Origin: Nemertoderma westbladi
Lineage: Eukaryota; Xenacoelomorpha; Nemertodermatida; Nemertodermatidae
Reading direction: 5' to 3'
Assembly (NCBI GenBank): GCA_032718475.1
Contig: JAUCBJ010005564.1
Span: 1 to 43,459 of the forward strand
DNA: 43,459 bases
Under the pieces are notes generated by a model, which did no database searches, was not told where the DNA came from, and was given only the letters and a program-made list of their open reading frames with translations. Below are positions 9,590-21,427 of the stretch, piece by piece. The first letter of the stretch is position 1; each line of letters opens with the position of its first letter. The translations under genes were made by a program, and so were the position numbers.

Positions 9590-12500
9590 GTAATTTATTA
9601 TTCGTTTTCTACACTTTTAATCAATTAATATTTTTTTGTAGAATAATAAAACACTATGATGTGCTCCTGTCGAAATATGTGTGTTACTAGGTTACTAGGT
9701 AACATGTTACTAGGTTAAAATAACTTAATAATAACAGGCCCATTTTTCTACAGTTAAACTACTGTATCTTTTGTGAACCTTTTTTAAAATTATGAAAAAA
9801 AATGCAAAACTGAACTATGAGAATGCTTTATACTATATTTCAGGTTGCATCAGGGGTTATTTTCATTAAATTCCGTTTTAGATATATGCGTCGCCTGCCG
9901 TCACGTAGTTTGAACGAAAGCTTAATTTACATAATTTATGTAAATTCAAATTATTAAAAAATTAGAAATATTCCACCCGTAGTTTAATTGGCACAAACTG
10001 ACAATATTGCCTGTTGCCTAAAATGATTGCCATTGTCAATCGACTATATATTTTGATGGTATAGCACTGGTATCCATAATCCATATTCAAAGCACAAAGA
10101 CCGGGTTGGGATTATGGGCCCTAAACGCCACGTGGCAGATAAATAATTGGAAGCATCTATAATGAATTAGATAGGCCACCTGGCAGTCATACACTAACTA
10201 TATAGAAAAGTATTGATCGAAAACCCCAACCACAAGCAATGCAATCCATGCAAAGCTGCAAAATCGCATTAGTGGAGCAGAGGAGTTTGCGTAACTGTAA
10301 TTGGATGGACGAGATTGTATTATTATATTATATTGCTGCAGTTTCGCCAATATAATTACTGTTATTATGGCAACAATAGAAATTAAATACAAAAAAGTTC
10401 TAGACTTTATTACTTTGTAAATTATTTTTATATGCTGCTGTGCTGAAGCACTTAATAGGTAAGTTAACTGTAAGACCGTATCGTGTTACGTACGACTACC
10501 GATACACATTAATAAAATTAATTATGTTTTGACTTATTAAGACTCAGTTTTATGTGTTAGTAGTAGGCCTTGTGCGACCTCATTAGTGGATTTTAGCTAT
10601 TGAAAACTGTTTTCATATATCATATAATTATTACGATAGCTAAGTGGTACTGGTGTGGCCCGTGTCACAATTATTAAGCTTTTTTATGGCTATTGTGGCT
10701 TGTTTTGGGTTATTGAAATTTTCTGGAACATATTGTGGACTCATTACATGTTAAATATTTGTGGTAGCTAGTGTTTTTGATGGTAGCTAGTGTTTTTATA
10801 TAGTAGCTACTTATTTTTATTTTATTTTTTTTTATATTGGTGATTGTTCTAGAACCTTATGGGATATTTTTTTTATGGTAGCTAGTGTTGTTTTACTAGC
10901 TAGTATTTTTTGAAAATGTAAACAAAATTAAAAAGAATTAATATACACTGTAAACTGTTATAATATCAACAATATTTTTGGTCATTAATATATTTTGCAA
11001 CAGTTTAAATCATTGTTTTCACATTTTCTATATAATTTCAACAAATACTAGCTAGTAAAAAAACACAAGGTACCATAAAATACATATCTACTAATGTTCT
11101 AGAACTACTTACCAATAACAAAAATTGCAGTATTTTTTAAATTTCAAAAATGGTTAGGTAAACTATATTCCCACCAGTAGTGCTCTATTGCGTTTGACAC
11201 TAGTTAAACACTAGCTAACATCAAAAATACTAGCTACAGTACCACAATAATTTATCATGTAATGAGTCCACAATATGTTCCTGAACATAAATCAATAGTC
11301 AAAAACAGCTATAAAACAGCTATAAAAAAGGCAGAATAATGGTGACACGGGCTACACTGGTACCGCCGGTACCAATTATACCAATTTTTGAGTTTTAGGA
11401 ACACGAGATATGGTAACTTGAAATAAAGATTAACGTAGGGTGAATAGGCCTACAACTACCAACTGAATAATTAAATTAGCTACCTGTGTTTCCATTAAAA
11501 ATTTCCCTTTGACATGCTGCTCGAAACCCCACAACGCTTTAATGAAATCACATACGTGTTACAGGTATACCACGGCACCCCGGGGCGGCAATAAGGCGAA
11601 GGGGTGCGCTGGTGTACGTCTCCCACAAGACCCGATCCTGAGTCCCCCTTCGGTGCGACTCCTGCAGACCAGACCCAGTGGACTCCACCAAACCCGAATC
11701 CCCACCAACCCCTACAAGATCTTGGACGCCCCTGAGCTCAAGGACGACTTCTACCTGAATTTGTTGGACTGGTCCTCCGGTAACATCCTCGCGGTTGGAC
11801 TCGGATCCAGTGTATATCTATGGAACGCTTGGACTGGTATGTCTTTTAGAGCAGAATTTACGTAAAGCTGTTTTAGTAGAAATCCAAAATAAAAAAAAAT
11901 GTATATTCTTAGTTACCACTGCAACAACAAATATACTAGAATGATATGATATAATTTTACTACATTGATTAATTGTTAGACATAATAATTATAGTTCCTA
12001 AAATCATATTTTCATTTTTTATTTGTTGTTTTTAATCATTACAATTCTTGGTACCGGTAACTTTAAAATGTTGTAGAACCAAGCTTATAAGTTCCATTAC
12101 GTCACATTAACATTACTAACGTACAAACGGCAGAGCATTACTACTGTACATAACATACCATACCACCACACCAGAAGGGCAATTGTTATTAGAATGTGAA
12201 GGATGCGATGTTAGGCCATTCCGCGAACCAAATTTTACCAACCGGCGCTCCACTTTAATATTACATTGTTAATGTAATCGATTCCAATTCAATTGCGGCA
12301 ATCTGTTGCCCCAAATTTGGGAAATGAATTTTGTTTAGCGTCGCAACGGCTTTAATTAGCCGTCCCCCTTGGGACTATATGAATCATTTATATATTTATT
12401 ATTGATCTGTAAGTCCCTTCATTGGAAGCTTCTTCCGGCCAATTATAAGTGCTTTGTATTCTATCGGTTTTTATTATCATATACGTATAATAAACGATTT

Positions 12501-15500
12501 TTTATAATAAAAGCCCCACTGTTTTGGTTCCCCTCTCCCATTATCTTTGTAAGTAGTTTTAGCAGCAACATTCAGAAATATATTTCACGAAACTAATTAA
12601 AGTAGCTTTATTTGGTTTATATTTAAACTTTTATGTTGTTTGAATTTTACACTCAAAGATGATATTATTCTACAGACAAAGAAAAAGGAAGTAATTGGTA
12701 CGTTACTGTTGGCAGCATTATTTGAACATCATAAAACATTATTATTTTGTAACGGAGTTGATATTACTCTTAATTAATAAAGGTAATATCCATTTTGAGT
12801 CCGTATTCGCAATTCTCACGCGACTTCATTTAAAATAGGGTTAATTTTTTAAATTAAATTTCCCACTAAATATTAAGTAGTTAGGACAGTTTCGCGAGTG
12901 GTGACGTGTCGACATTATAATTTTTATAATTTTTATTTTGCCTCTATAAATTAAAATATCAGCTTAGAATTATTGGAGCCAGCCAATTAGATGGCCAGCT
13001 AGCCAGCCACCCTGTAATGGTAGCACCATAGTAGTACCTGGTCATCATGGTGGTAGGTCTTTATCATGCTAGACAATTACGACCATAGATTGCCTCGCAA
13101 CAATTATCCTAGCTTTTAATGATACTCACTCATTCAGCCACAAAAGTAGAATGCTGGAAAACATGATTTTGGAAACAGTACTGAACTGAAATGTTAACCA
13201 TAAAACAAGTATAGTATTATTGTACAGTAGGCTAGCCTTCAAATAATTATCCATTTCAATATACTGTACGTGTTGTATTAAAGGTAAAGTTTGTTCGCTT
13301 CTCGATCTATATTGGCAAGAAGACAGTGTGACGGCTGTTGGTTGGTGTAACGACGGAGTAACAATTGCGGTCGGTACTCAAAGGGGTCGCGTCCAGCTAT
13401 GGGATACGGTGGCGGGGAAAAAACTATCTACAGTCAACGGTTAGTTGGGAAAATAGGGGGAAAAACTATCTACAGTCAACGGTTAGTTGGGAAAATAGGG
13501 GGGAAAGACTATCTACAGTCAACGGTTAGTTGGGAAAATAGGGGGAAAAACTCACTACAGTCAACGGTTAGTTGGGAAAATAGGGGGAAAAACTACCTAC
13601 AGTCAACGGTTAGTTGGGAAAATAGGGGGAAAACTATCTACAGTCAACGGTTAGTTGGGAAAATAGGGGGAAAAAACTATCTACAGTCAACGGATAGTCG
13701 GGAAAATAGGGGGAAAAACTATCTACAGTCAAGGTTAGTTGGGAAAATAGGGGGAAAAAACTATCTACAGTCAACGGTTAGTTGGGAAAATAGGGTGAAA
13801 AGACTATCTACAGTCAACGGTTAGTTGGGAAAATAGTGGAAAAAAACTATATACAGTCAACGGTTAGTTGGGAAAATAGGGGAAAAAAATTATCTACAGT
13901 CAACGGTTAGTTGGGAAAATAGGGGGAAAAATAATCTACAGTCAACGGTTAGTTGGGAAAATAGGGGAAAAAAATTATCTACAGTCAACGGTTAGTTGGG
14001 AAAATAGGGGGAAAAACTATCTACAGTCAACGGTTAGTTGGGAAAATAGGGGGAAAAAACTATTTACAGTCAACGGTTACTTGAGAAAATAGGGGGAAAA
14101 AAACTATCTACAGTCAAGGTTAGTTGGGAAAATAGGGGGAAAAATAATCTACAGTCAACGGTTAATTGGGAAAATGGGGGGATAAAACTACCTACAGTCA
14201 ACGGTTAGTTGGGTAAATAGGGGGAAAAACTACCTACAGTCAACGGTTAGTTGGGAAAATAGGGGGAAAAAACTATTTACAGTCAACGATTAGTTGGGAA
14301 AATAGGGGGAAAAACTATCTACAGTCAACGATTAGTTGGGAAAATAGGGGAAAAAACTATTTACAGTCAACGGTTAGTTGGGAAAATAGGGGGAAAAACT
14401 ATCTACAGTCAACGGTTAGTTGGGAAAATAGGGGAAAAAAACTATCTACAGTCAACGGTTAGTTGAGAAAATAGGGGGAAAAACTATCTACAGTCAACGG
14501 TTAGTTGGGAAAATAGGGGGAAAAAACTATTTACAGTCAACGGTTAGTTGAGAAAATAGGGGGAAAAAACTATCTCAGTCAAGGTTAGTTGGGAAAATAG
14601 GGGGGAAAAATTATCTACAGCCAACGGATAGTTGGGAAAATAGGGGGAAAAACTATCTACAGTCAACGGTTAGTTGGGAAAATAGGGGGAAAAACTATCT
14701 ACAGTCAAAGGTTAGTTGGGAAAATAGGGGGAAAAACTATCTACAGTCAACGGTTAGTTGGGAAAATAGGGGGAAAAACTATCTACAGTCAACGGTTAGT
14801 TGAGAAAATAGGGGGAAAAACTATCTACAGTCAACGGTTAGTTGGGAAAATAGGGGGAAAAAACTATTTACAGTCAACGGTTAGTTGAGAAAATAGGGGG
14901 AAAAAACTATCTCAGTCAATGGTTAGTTGGGAAAATAGGGGGAAAAACCATCTACAGTCAATGGATAATTGGGAAAATAGGGGAAAAACTATCTACAGTC
15001 AACGGTTAGTTGGGAAAATAGTGGAAAAAAACTATATACAGCTAACTATTAGTTGGAAAGTATGGGAAACTGCGTGGGAAAAAATATTTACAGAAAAATT
15101 ATTTGTTGGTCAGGTAAACCTATGTGGTAAATATAATATAAAAAATATATATAAATATAAAAATCTATTTTTATTTACATCAGGTCACTCTAGTCGCGTG
15201 GGAGCTCTCAGTTGGCATGGCAACCGACTGGCGTCCGGCAGTAGAGACCGGACAATCCAACTGTACAACAGCAAACAACCCAGGGGGGGCGGCGGGGAAA
15301 ATACCACAACCGAGGGTCGTCTAACGGCCCACAGACAGGAGGTCTGTGGGTTGCGGTGGTCCCAGGACGGAACCAGACTAGCGTCTGGGGGGAACGATAA
15401 TCGGTTGTGCATCTGGGAGGCGAGGAACGTCGCTCAGCCATTGTTTCAGTTTACCGGTACGTGTACCGGTACACCTTAGCCTACTTTGTGTACCGGTATG

Positions 15501-16609
15501 TGTTTATATATTTATGTAGGCCTATCATTTTTATTATTGTAATATATTTTGAATCCTAATTAAATATTCTAATATATTTTAGAACACCAAGCGGCAGTGA
15601 AGGCTATCTCTTGGAGTCCCCACCAACACGGTGTATTGGCTAGTGGGGGTGGGACAGCAGATCGCTGTATTCGGTTCTGGAACACTCTCAATGGTAAATT
15701 ATTGAACTGTAGCGATACAGGCAGCCAAGTCTGTAACATTGCTTGGTCTCCCCATTCAAATCAACTTGTCTCCAGTCACGGTTACAGCCAAAACCAGGTG
15801 CGTAGGGGGGTTGATGTTTTTTAGCATTCTTTAATTTTTAAATTTCAATCTTTAACATACTTTAACATTTTTTTCGGTTTTAACCATATTTTTGGTTATA
15901 ATTATGTATTTATAGTAAATTTTTGTTGTAGGCCTATCTATGAATTTTGTTCGCGAAATATTGATTATAGAAGGCCCTAATTATACAGGGCGTGGGAGAA
16001 ATTAAAGATCCTAAAGATCGACATCACAAATTATCCCAATCTATGTTCTCTTTAACTTTCCCTCACATTTCTCTCCCTGTATTCCGTCTGGGCAGATTAA
16101 CTTACAAAAATTTGTCGAATATTGTTAATTTTATTTTATTTTGAGTAAAACAAATTCGCTTAAATTATTTATTTTATAAAAATGTAAGTTTAAAAATCTC
16201 ACAAACAGAAATATAAGGTTTTAGTAAATCGAATGTTATTCTGAGTTTTGTGCGTTATTTTATTTTTTGGCCTTGTTAGGATTCCAACAAATGTGTGAAT
16301 GAAAACAATTATAGATAATCCCATTTAAGCTTCATTTCATTCTTACATTTTCACGTGTTTTTTATTTCATTTTTTATACAAACAATAATTATGTTTCAGC
16401 TGATTGTGTGGAAATATCCAATGATGCGTCGTTTAGCCAATCTCACGGGACATACCATGAGAGTACTCCATATGGCTCCGTCACCAGATGGCGTTGCCGT
16501 GGTAACAGGAGCGGGAGATGAGACACTGAGGTTCTGGAACGCGTTCCCCAAAGGCAAAGTGAGAACGAACTCGCGTTCCTGTCTGGATATGTCAACCCAG
16601 CTTAGATAA
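9258..16609 (+). CDS. FZR1: FZR1/Cdh1 (fizzy-related), APC/C activator, six coding exons
   Basis: Exons 9258-9589, 11565-11836, 13284-13439, 15184-15456, 15583-15797 and 16400-16609 join in phase to 485 codons plus stop; all introns are GT-AG. The protein activates the anaphase-promoting complex in late mitosis and G1 and recruits D-box and KEN substrates. Evidence: the C-box DRFIPVR (27-33), an [13 protein letters not shown] stretch matching the conserved region after it, the [15 protein letters not shown] junction into the propeller, and WD40 repeats with Cdh1-specific blocks ([47 protein letters not shown]). Length fits human FZR1 (about 493). The C-terminus ends in LR rather than the usual IR tail that contacts the APC/C, and the linker between C-box and propeller is diverged. 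Intron 3 starts with a minisatellite that contains the splice donor. Cdc20 is the alternative, but the sequence blocks favour FZR1. Confidence 0.93.
10645..11375. mobile_element. Fold-back element of about 730 bp in FZR1 intron 1
   Basis: A long imperfect palindrome. The left end GGTACTGGTGTGGCCCGTGT and the right end (complement read as GGTACCAGTGTAGCCCGTGT) are inverted copies, and matching continues inwards, for example ACATATTGTGGACTCATTAC on the left and its complement near 11265. The interior has several TAGCTAGTGTTTTT copies on the left and complements on the right. The centre is near 10970. No ORF. It looks like a fold-back or MITE-type DNA element; the family is not recognised and a target-site duplication is not clear. 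Confidence 0.75.
11565..11836 (+). CDS. FZR1: FZR1 exon 2
   Basis: Acceptor TTACAG|G at 11565 completes the phase-2 codon from exon 1; donor ACTG|GTATGT ends it in phase 1. Carries the linker and the start of the WD40 propeller. Confidence 0.9.
11837..13283 (+). other. FZR1 intron 2
   Basis: AT-rich intron of about 1.45 kb, flanked by GTATGT and TATTAAAG. I see no nested gene. Confidence 0.7.
13284..13439 (+). CDS. FZR1: FZR1 exon 3, 3' end inside a minisatellite
   Basis: 156 nt, phase 1 to phase 1, between AAAG|GT and GTCAACG|GTTAGT. Encodes the DSVTAVGW block and the following strand. Its last ~25 nt (coding for GKKLSTVN) are the first partial unit of the tandem array that follows. The next exon supplies GT CAC, so the junction codon is GGT as expected in the conserved G-H step. 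Confidence 0.9.
13414..15085. repeat. About 41-bp minisatellite (about 39 units) carrying the FZR1 splice donor
   Basis: Units of about 40-43 bp, each with CTATCTACAGTCAACGGTTA followed by GTTGGGAAAATAGGGGGAAA; length varies in the G and A runs. The first unit overlaps the end of FZR1 exon 3 and the real donor CAACG|GTTAGT at 13439/13440. I count about 39 copies of the exon-end plus donor segment, most keeping GGTTAGTT. Variants include GGATAGT, GATTAGT, GGTTACTT and deleted ACG. The array ends about 100 bp before exon 4. Long ORFs in it are repeat artefacts; in the FZR1 frame each unit reads GGT TAG, a stop. Confidence 0.95.
15184..15456 (+). CDS. FZR1: FZR1 exon 4
   Basis: Acceptor ACATCAG|GTCACTC, donor TTACCG|GTACGT, phase 1 to phase 1. 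Encodes two WD40 blades with [12 protein letters not shown] and [11 protein letters not shown], and a glycine-rich insertion ([13 protein letters not shown]) between them that is longer than in typical Cdh1. Confidence 0.92.
15583..15797 (+). CDS. FZR1: FZR1 exon 5
   Basis: Acceptor TTTTAG|AACACC after a short 126-bp intron; donor AACCAG|GTGCGT, phase 0. Encodes the highly conserved [13 protein letters not shown] region and HGYSQNQ. Confidence 0.93.
16400..16609 (+). CDS. FZR1: FZR1 exon 6 (terminal)
   Basis: Acceptor TTTCAG|CTGATT in phase 0. Encodes LIVWKYP, the last blade with [11 protein letters not shown], and the C-terminal tail ending in LR, then TAA. Confidence 0.92.
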   Translation: MIVWKYPMMRRLANLTGHTMRVLHMAPSPDGVAVVTGAGDETLRFWNAFPKGKVRTNSRSCLDMSTQLR

Positions 16610-16857
16610 CGAGAGATCAGCTGGTGGAGGTTGCAATCAAGAGTCAGTCAAGTTGGTACAGTGAAATTCGGCACCGATTGTTTATGCAAAATGGTGAAAT
16701 AGTTATTTGTTAACTGGTTCTAATTGTTTTGTAATTATTTATTTTGGTAACTTGTCTACTGAATAATTAACTGATCAATGTTTATTAGTAATTGATATTA
16801 TTATTATCGTCTTCTTTTGAGATCTACTTTCCACAATTAAATTTTTATAATAATTAT

Positions 16858-16863
16858 AATAAA
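16858..16863 (+). promoter_or_regulatory. Candidate polyadenylation signal of FZR1
   Basis: AATAAA about 250 nt after the FZR1 stop. A hexamer match only. Confidence 0.35.
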
Positions 16864-19587
16864 TTTCATATTTAATTCCTTGTCGTGTTTGATTTTAATT
16901 TTCTGTAGTTTTAGTTTTTTTTATAAATGTACAGTTTTAGCTTTGCGCTAAACTAACTGTACCCAATATACTTCGCATAGGTGTTACATTCCATTTCGAA
17001 CACATTTGAGCAGACTAGAATTGTCTAGGATGTATGTGGAATTATGTGCCTTCAAGTAAATTAACATAAGTTTTAAGGAGGGAGCTATTGTTGCCAGTAT
17101 TAATTAAAGTAGGACGATGCTTAAAGGTGTTGCTATAACGCAACACTAAGCACAAACAAACCCAAGCGCACAAACAGGTAATATGGTGTTGCTTTGTAAA
17201 TATTATATTATAAAAGCCAGTAGTTATATACATTGGTATATATCGGTTGTTGTAATATTATTGTAGTTCTATTTTTTTTTTAATTAGGCCCTACTATTTT
17301 TATTGTGTTATGAACGGAGTACAGTAGAGTGTAGTATATTATTATTATATAACTTAGTAAATTTGTAAATATAAACCGTTTTTATTTGATGCCGTCAACC
17401 ACTGCTAGTTGACAATAAGGTGATATAAAGTAAAAACCGTTGCACGTGATCGGTTTGCACTAATGCTTACTGTCGGCAGTAATATAAAGTCGTTGTGCAT
17501 GTAAAGTTCATTAAAAAGTGTAGAACTATAAAATTATGAACACAATATTGCAAGAGTTGCGGAACACTTTTATGGAACAAAAATAACCACTGTTACCAAA
17601 ATATACGGAGATGTCAGATAATATTTGGTAACGTAAATAGACTGAATTAATTAGTTTTATTATATTTTTGAGTTAATGGCGAAAAATGAACGCAAACACG
17701 ACTATGTGTATAGAGTTTGTGTTTAGAGGGTTTAATAAGTTAATTAAATTTGATTAAAAACATTAAAGGAAAGGAACTGGTCACAGTGGCGGTGTTTTCT
17801 AACCAAAACAATAAATAAACTTTTTTCACTTGCGGCCAATTTGCGCCAATAAGATAATATAAACCATCGGGTCATTCGTTAATAAAAACGGTTTTCGTGT
17901 CAATCTTTTAGGTCACAATATCAACGGTAACTGTTAGATCAGTGCTGTTATTGTTAAATGTTATTTTTTATAAAGTTGTATTATTACGACTACGTTATTT
18001 TAATTGGGAGCCTTTTTGATGCAGATTTTTTGTCTATGATGGTGCGTACTATGTGTACCGCCAATACATGTGCACATAAATCATTGTATGTTGCAGTGCG
18101 TGTACGGACCTGCGTCCTACAGTTTTGTGCGTACAAATAACATGTGTCTATCGTTTATGTTGGTTTGTCTTTAATTAACAATCGTCCGATAATAAAAGGT
18201 TTTGAAAATAAAAGTTAAATTTTACTAATTGGTATAATTAATTGAACGATGTTAAAATAACTTTAGTTGTATATGTAGTTAAAAGTTGTACCGGTATGGG
18301 TATTTCTTAAAAGTTTGTAAGTATATTATATTATTATTATTTAAATAGAGTAATTAGAAGTAAGTAAAATTTATTTATAAGTCACAAAACTGTTATTTTG
18401 AGAAAATTTATAATTATGCAATGTAAACAATAATTCAAAGTTCACAGAGAACAAAAATTTGTAAACCGATGCCAATCCTTGGTTGTAACAGTCCCGGGAT
18501 CTCTGCTGCATGCGTCATCAATAATTAATATCAATATATCGGTGATACAAACTATTATTTAAGGTGTTGAACCTATTATTGTTGTTCCGGACAAAAAGAT
18601 AACGATTTAGTGACTTATAAATTCAACAGATTTCATATTTTTATATTGAAAACTTGGAGTGAGAAAGGCGAATGTCCAGGTACGTGGTTTGTTGTCCTGC
18701 GATGTCCACTCACTTCTAAGCCATTTATCTTATTGGTGTTTGGGGAGCTAATATTGACTGCAAGTACCTAGAATTGATCCGAGACTCCAATAGTCTGCGG
18801 TAGGTGGAACTAACTATTACTCACAAACTCATCATATGATAATCACTGACTGTTGTAGTTCTTACAGGTTTTACTATATTTGTTTAATTAATAAATATAT
18901 ATATTTTCTATTTATTTCTCGAGGCCATAAATGCTGCGAATTTTAAAAATTTGAGGTTTAAACCTCAAAGGTATATGTTTTGTTTTTATAAAGGTTAATG
19001 TTATTGAATAGGAGCAAGATAATGACAGGTTTAATTAAATTTATTAAGTCCAGTTCAATAATTTATGGTATTGTTTAAAACATTATCATTAATGTTTTAA
19101 CATATAGCTTAACATATAATATAACACTTTATTAAAACACGAATAAGTTTCTTTATCCATTTCTTCCATGGAACTTTCTTCAAACAAATTAATTTCACTA
19201 ACCAGACAAAAATTAAAACAATTATTTGTCATTCCCACACCGAGAGAACCAAACTCATTATCTTGCTCGATGTTTATCGCATGGTGATCCGTATTTTTAC
19301 ACGAGAAGTACTTTCTACTATTAAATGTTTAATATTGTGTGAAGTCGACTATTCGATCTGCTTTAAACAGAAATATATTTATTAGTAATTTAAGGGCATT
19401 GACGAAACCGAGCTATTTATCCAACGCAACTTATTATTCTTACAAATTAACCTTTTAAATAATAAATTTGTAACAATAATTTTGATAATTTCAAATTAAA
19501 AGTGTTAAATAAATAATAAATTGACGTATTTATTAATATAGAACGATATTTTCAATATATTGAGTATGGGGCAACTCATAGAAGAGA
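16864..19587. other. AT-rich intergenic sequence
   Basis: No convincing coding region. Positions 17762-17815 share a diverged block (CAGTGGC, then AACCAAAACAATAAA) with 24646-24693, so both may be fragments of one dispersed repeat. Confidence 0.45.
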
Positions 19588-20416
19588 GAGTTATACTGTC
19601 CGAGTCCGAGTGTCCGGGTCATATACTGTCCGAGTCCGAGTGTCCGGGTCATATACTGTCCGAGTCCGAGTGTCCGGGTCATATACTGTCCGAGTCCGAG
19701 TGTCCGGGTCATATACTGTCCGAGTCCGAGTGTCCGGGTCATATACTGTCCGAGTCCGAGTGTCCGGGTCATATACTGTCCGAGTCCGAGTGTCCGGGTC
19801 ATATACTGTCCGAGTCCGAGTGTCCGGGTCATATACTGTTCGAGTCCGAGTGTCCGGGTCATATACTGTCCGAGTCAGAGTGTCCGGGTCATATACTGTC
19901 CGAATCCGAGTGTCCGGGTCATATATTGTCCGAGTCCGAGTGTCCGGGTCATATACTGTCCGAGTACGAGTGTCCGGGTCATATACTGTCCGAGTCCGAG
20001 TGTCCGGGTCATATACTGTCCGAGTCCGAGTGTCCGGGTCATATACTGTCCGAGTGTCCGGGTCAACTACTGTCCGAGTCCGAGTGTCCGGGTCATATAC
20101 TGTCCGAGTCAGAGTGTCCGGGTCATATACTGTCCGAGTCCGAGTGTCCGGGTCATATACTGTCCGGGTGTCCGGGTCATATACTGTCCGAGTCAGAGTG
20201 TTCGGGTCATATACTGTCCGAGTCCGAGTGTCCGGGTCATATACTGTCCGAGTCCGAGTGTCCGGGTCATATACTGTCCGAGTCCGAGTGTCCGGGTCAT
20301 ATACTGTCCGAGTCCGAGTGTCTGGGTCATATACTGTCCGAGTCCGAGTGTCGGGGTCATATACTGCCCGAGTCCGAGTGTCCGGGTCATATACTGTCCG
20401 AGTGTCCGGGTCATAA
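19588..20416. repeat. 30-bp minisatellite, about 27 units, nearly identical copies
   Basis: Tandem 30-bp units made of ATACTGTCCGAGTCCGAG then TGTCCGGGTCAT. The first eight or so units are identical; later ones have single substitutions or 12-bp deletions (for example near 20050, 20165 and 20400). Length divisible by three keeps frames open on both strands (296 residues on plus, repeating ILSESECPGH; 109 on minus, repeating YMTRTLGLGQ). It is high in CpG. Uniformity suggests recent expansion. There are no unique spacers, so it is not a CRISPR. Confidence 0.95.
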
Positions 20417-20686
20417 AGTCCGGAAAATCTATTGCTCTGCTCTGCTCTGACCGATAAAATGCTCTCTGGAATGTTTCATAGTTCTAAAGGGGTAGTGGTG
20501 AGGTGATTATTACAATGATAAAAAAACATTATCCCATCACTGAATGAATTATAATAATAATAATATTTTAATAGAATTTAAAAAATAAATAAATACCTGC
20601 CTCGGTGGAATTACCTGAACCTGTTATTATAATTAAGAGACATAAACGTAGACAATAAACGAAAAACCGATCCGTTAACCCAATCA

Positions 20687-21427
20687 TTAAAATATACCGT
20701 GTTCGATTAATGGCTTATCATCCAAAAATCGGGTTGGCGAGAAACATTTTAAGTCGATGGTTTTATAGGAGTTGTCGCATATTAATTCAGCGATACCTCG
20801 ACCCACCGCTGGGGACTGCTGGAGTCCGTGTCCACTAAACCCCGTCGCCACTAACATATTGGAGAACGGGTAGTGCAGACCCATCAACCCGTTCTGGTCG
20901 AAGTAGTTGTAGTCGTAGTAACCCGCCCACGCACTTTTTACTTTCAGTTTCTCGAAGGCGGGAACTCTGTTGGCTAAAACTGGCCAGATTTTCTCTTCGA
21001 AGAAACGATAGTCGACCTCCAGGTTGGAGTGGTCGGGTTCTTCTTCCTCGGTGGGGGATTTACCGACCAGATAGAACCCGCCCAGACCCTCCCGTCTGGC
21101 GTAGACCCCGGACGGGTCCACAAGGAAGGGGAAGTCCAACCCCGGCCCGTCGGGGCAGTGCACCACGTAGATGAAACGCTTCCGGGGTTCCACCGGGATC
21201 GGGAGGATGGGAGCGCTCCCGGGAGGGAGGGAGCGTTGGAGACGAGCGACCAGGTCCCCGGACCAGGCCCCGCAGCAGTTCACGAACGCCTCTACCGGCC
21301 GCACGTAGAACTGGCTCCCGTCCTCCGCGCGCGCGCTCATGCGGGTCACGTGGTACGTCGTCCGCCCGTATTTGTCCGGGTTACTCGACGACGGAATTTC
21401 CTCCAGTTCGAAGTTTTCCGCGTTCCC
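20687..21427 (-). CDS. FOXRED1: FOXRED1 exon 2
   Basis: Minus-strand acceptor TTACCAG|GGGAAC places the exon start at 21427; the stop is at 20689-20687. High GC compared with surroundings. Confidence 0.9.
   Translation of the reverse strand, partial: GNAENFELEEIPSSSNPDKYGRTTYHVTRMSARAEDGSQFYVRPVEAFVNCCGAWSGDLVARLQRSLPPGSAPILPIPVEPRKRFIYVVHCPDGPGLDFPFLVDPSGVYARREGLGGFYLVGKSPTEEEEPDHSNLEVDYRFFEEKIWPVLANRVPAFEKLKVKSAWAGYYDYNYFDQNGLMGLHYPFSNMLVATGFSGHGLQQSPAVGRGIAELICDNSYKTIDLKCFSPTRFLDDKPLIEHGIF

Noticed and set aside
13399-13824. 141-residue ORF overlapping FZR1 exon 3
   Set aside because: It is a different frame through the minisatellite and ends when unit lengths change; the FZR1 frame explains the exon.
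19588-20416. CRISPR array
   Set aside because: The repeats follow one another without unique spacers, and the surrounding genes are animal genes.
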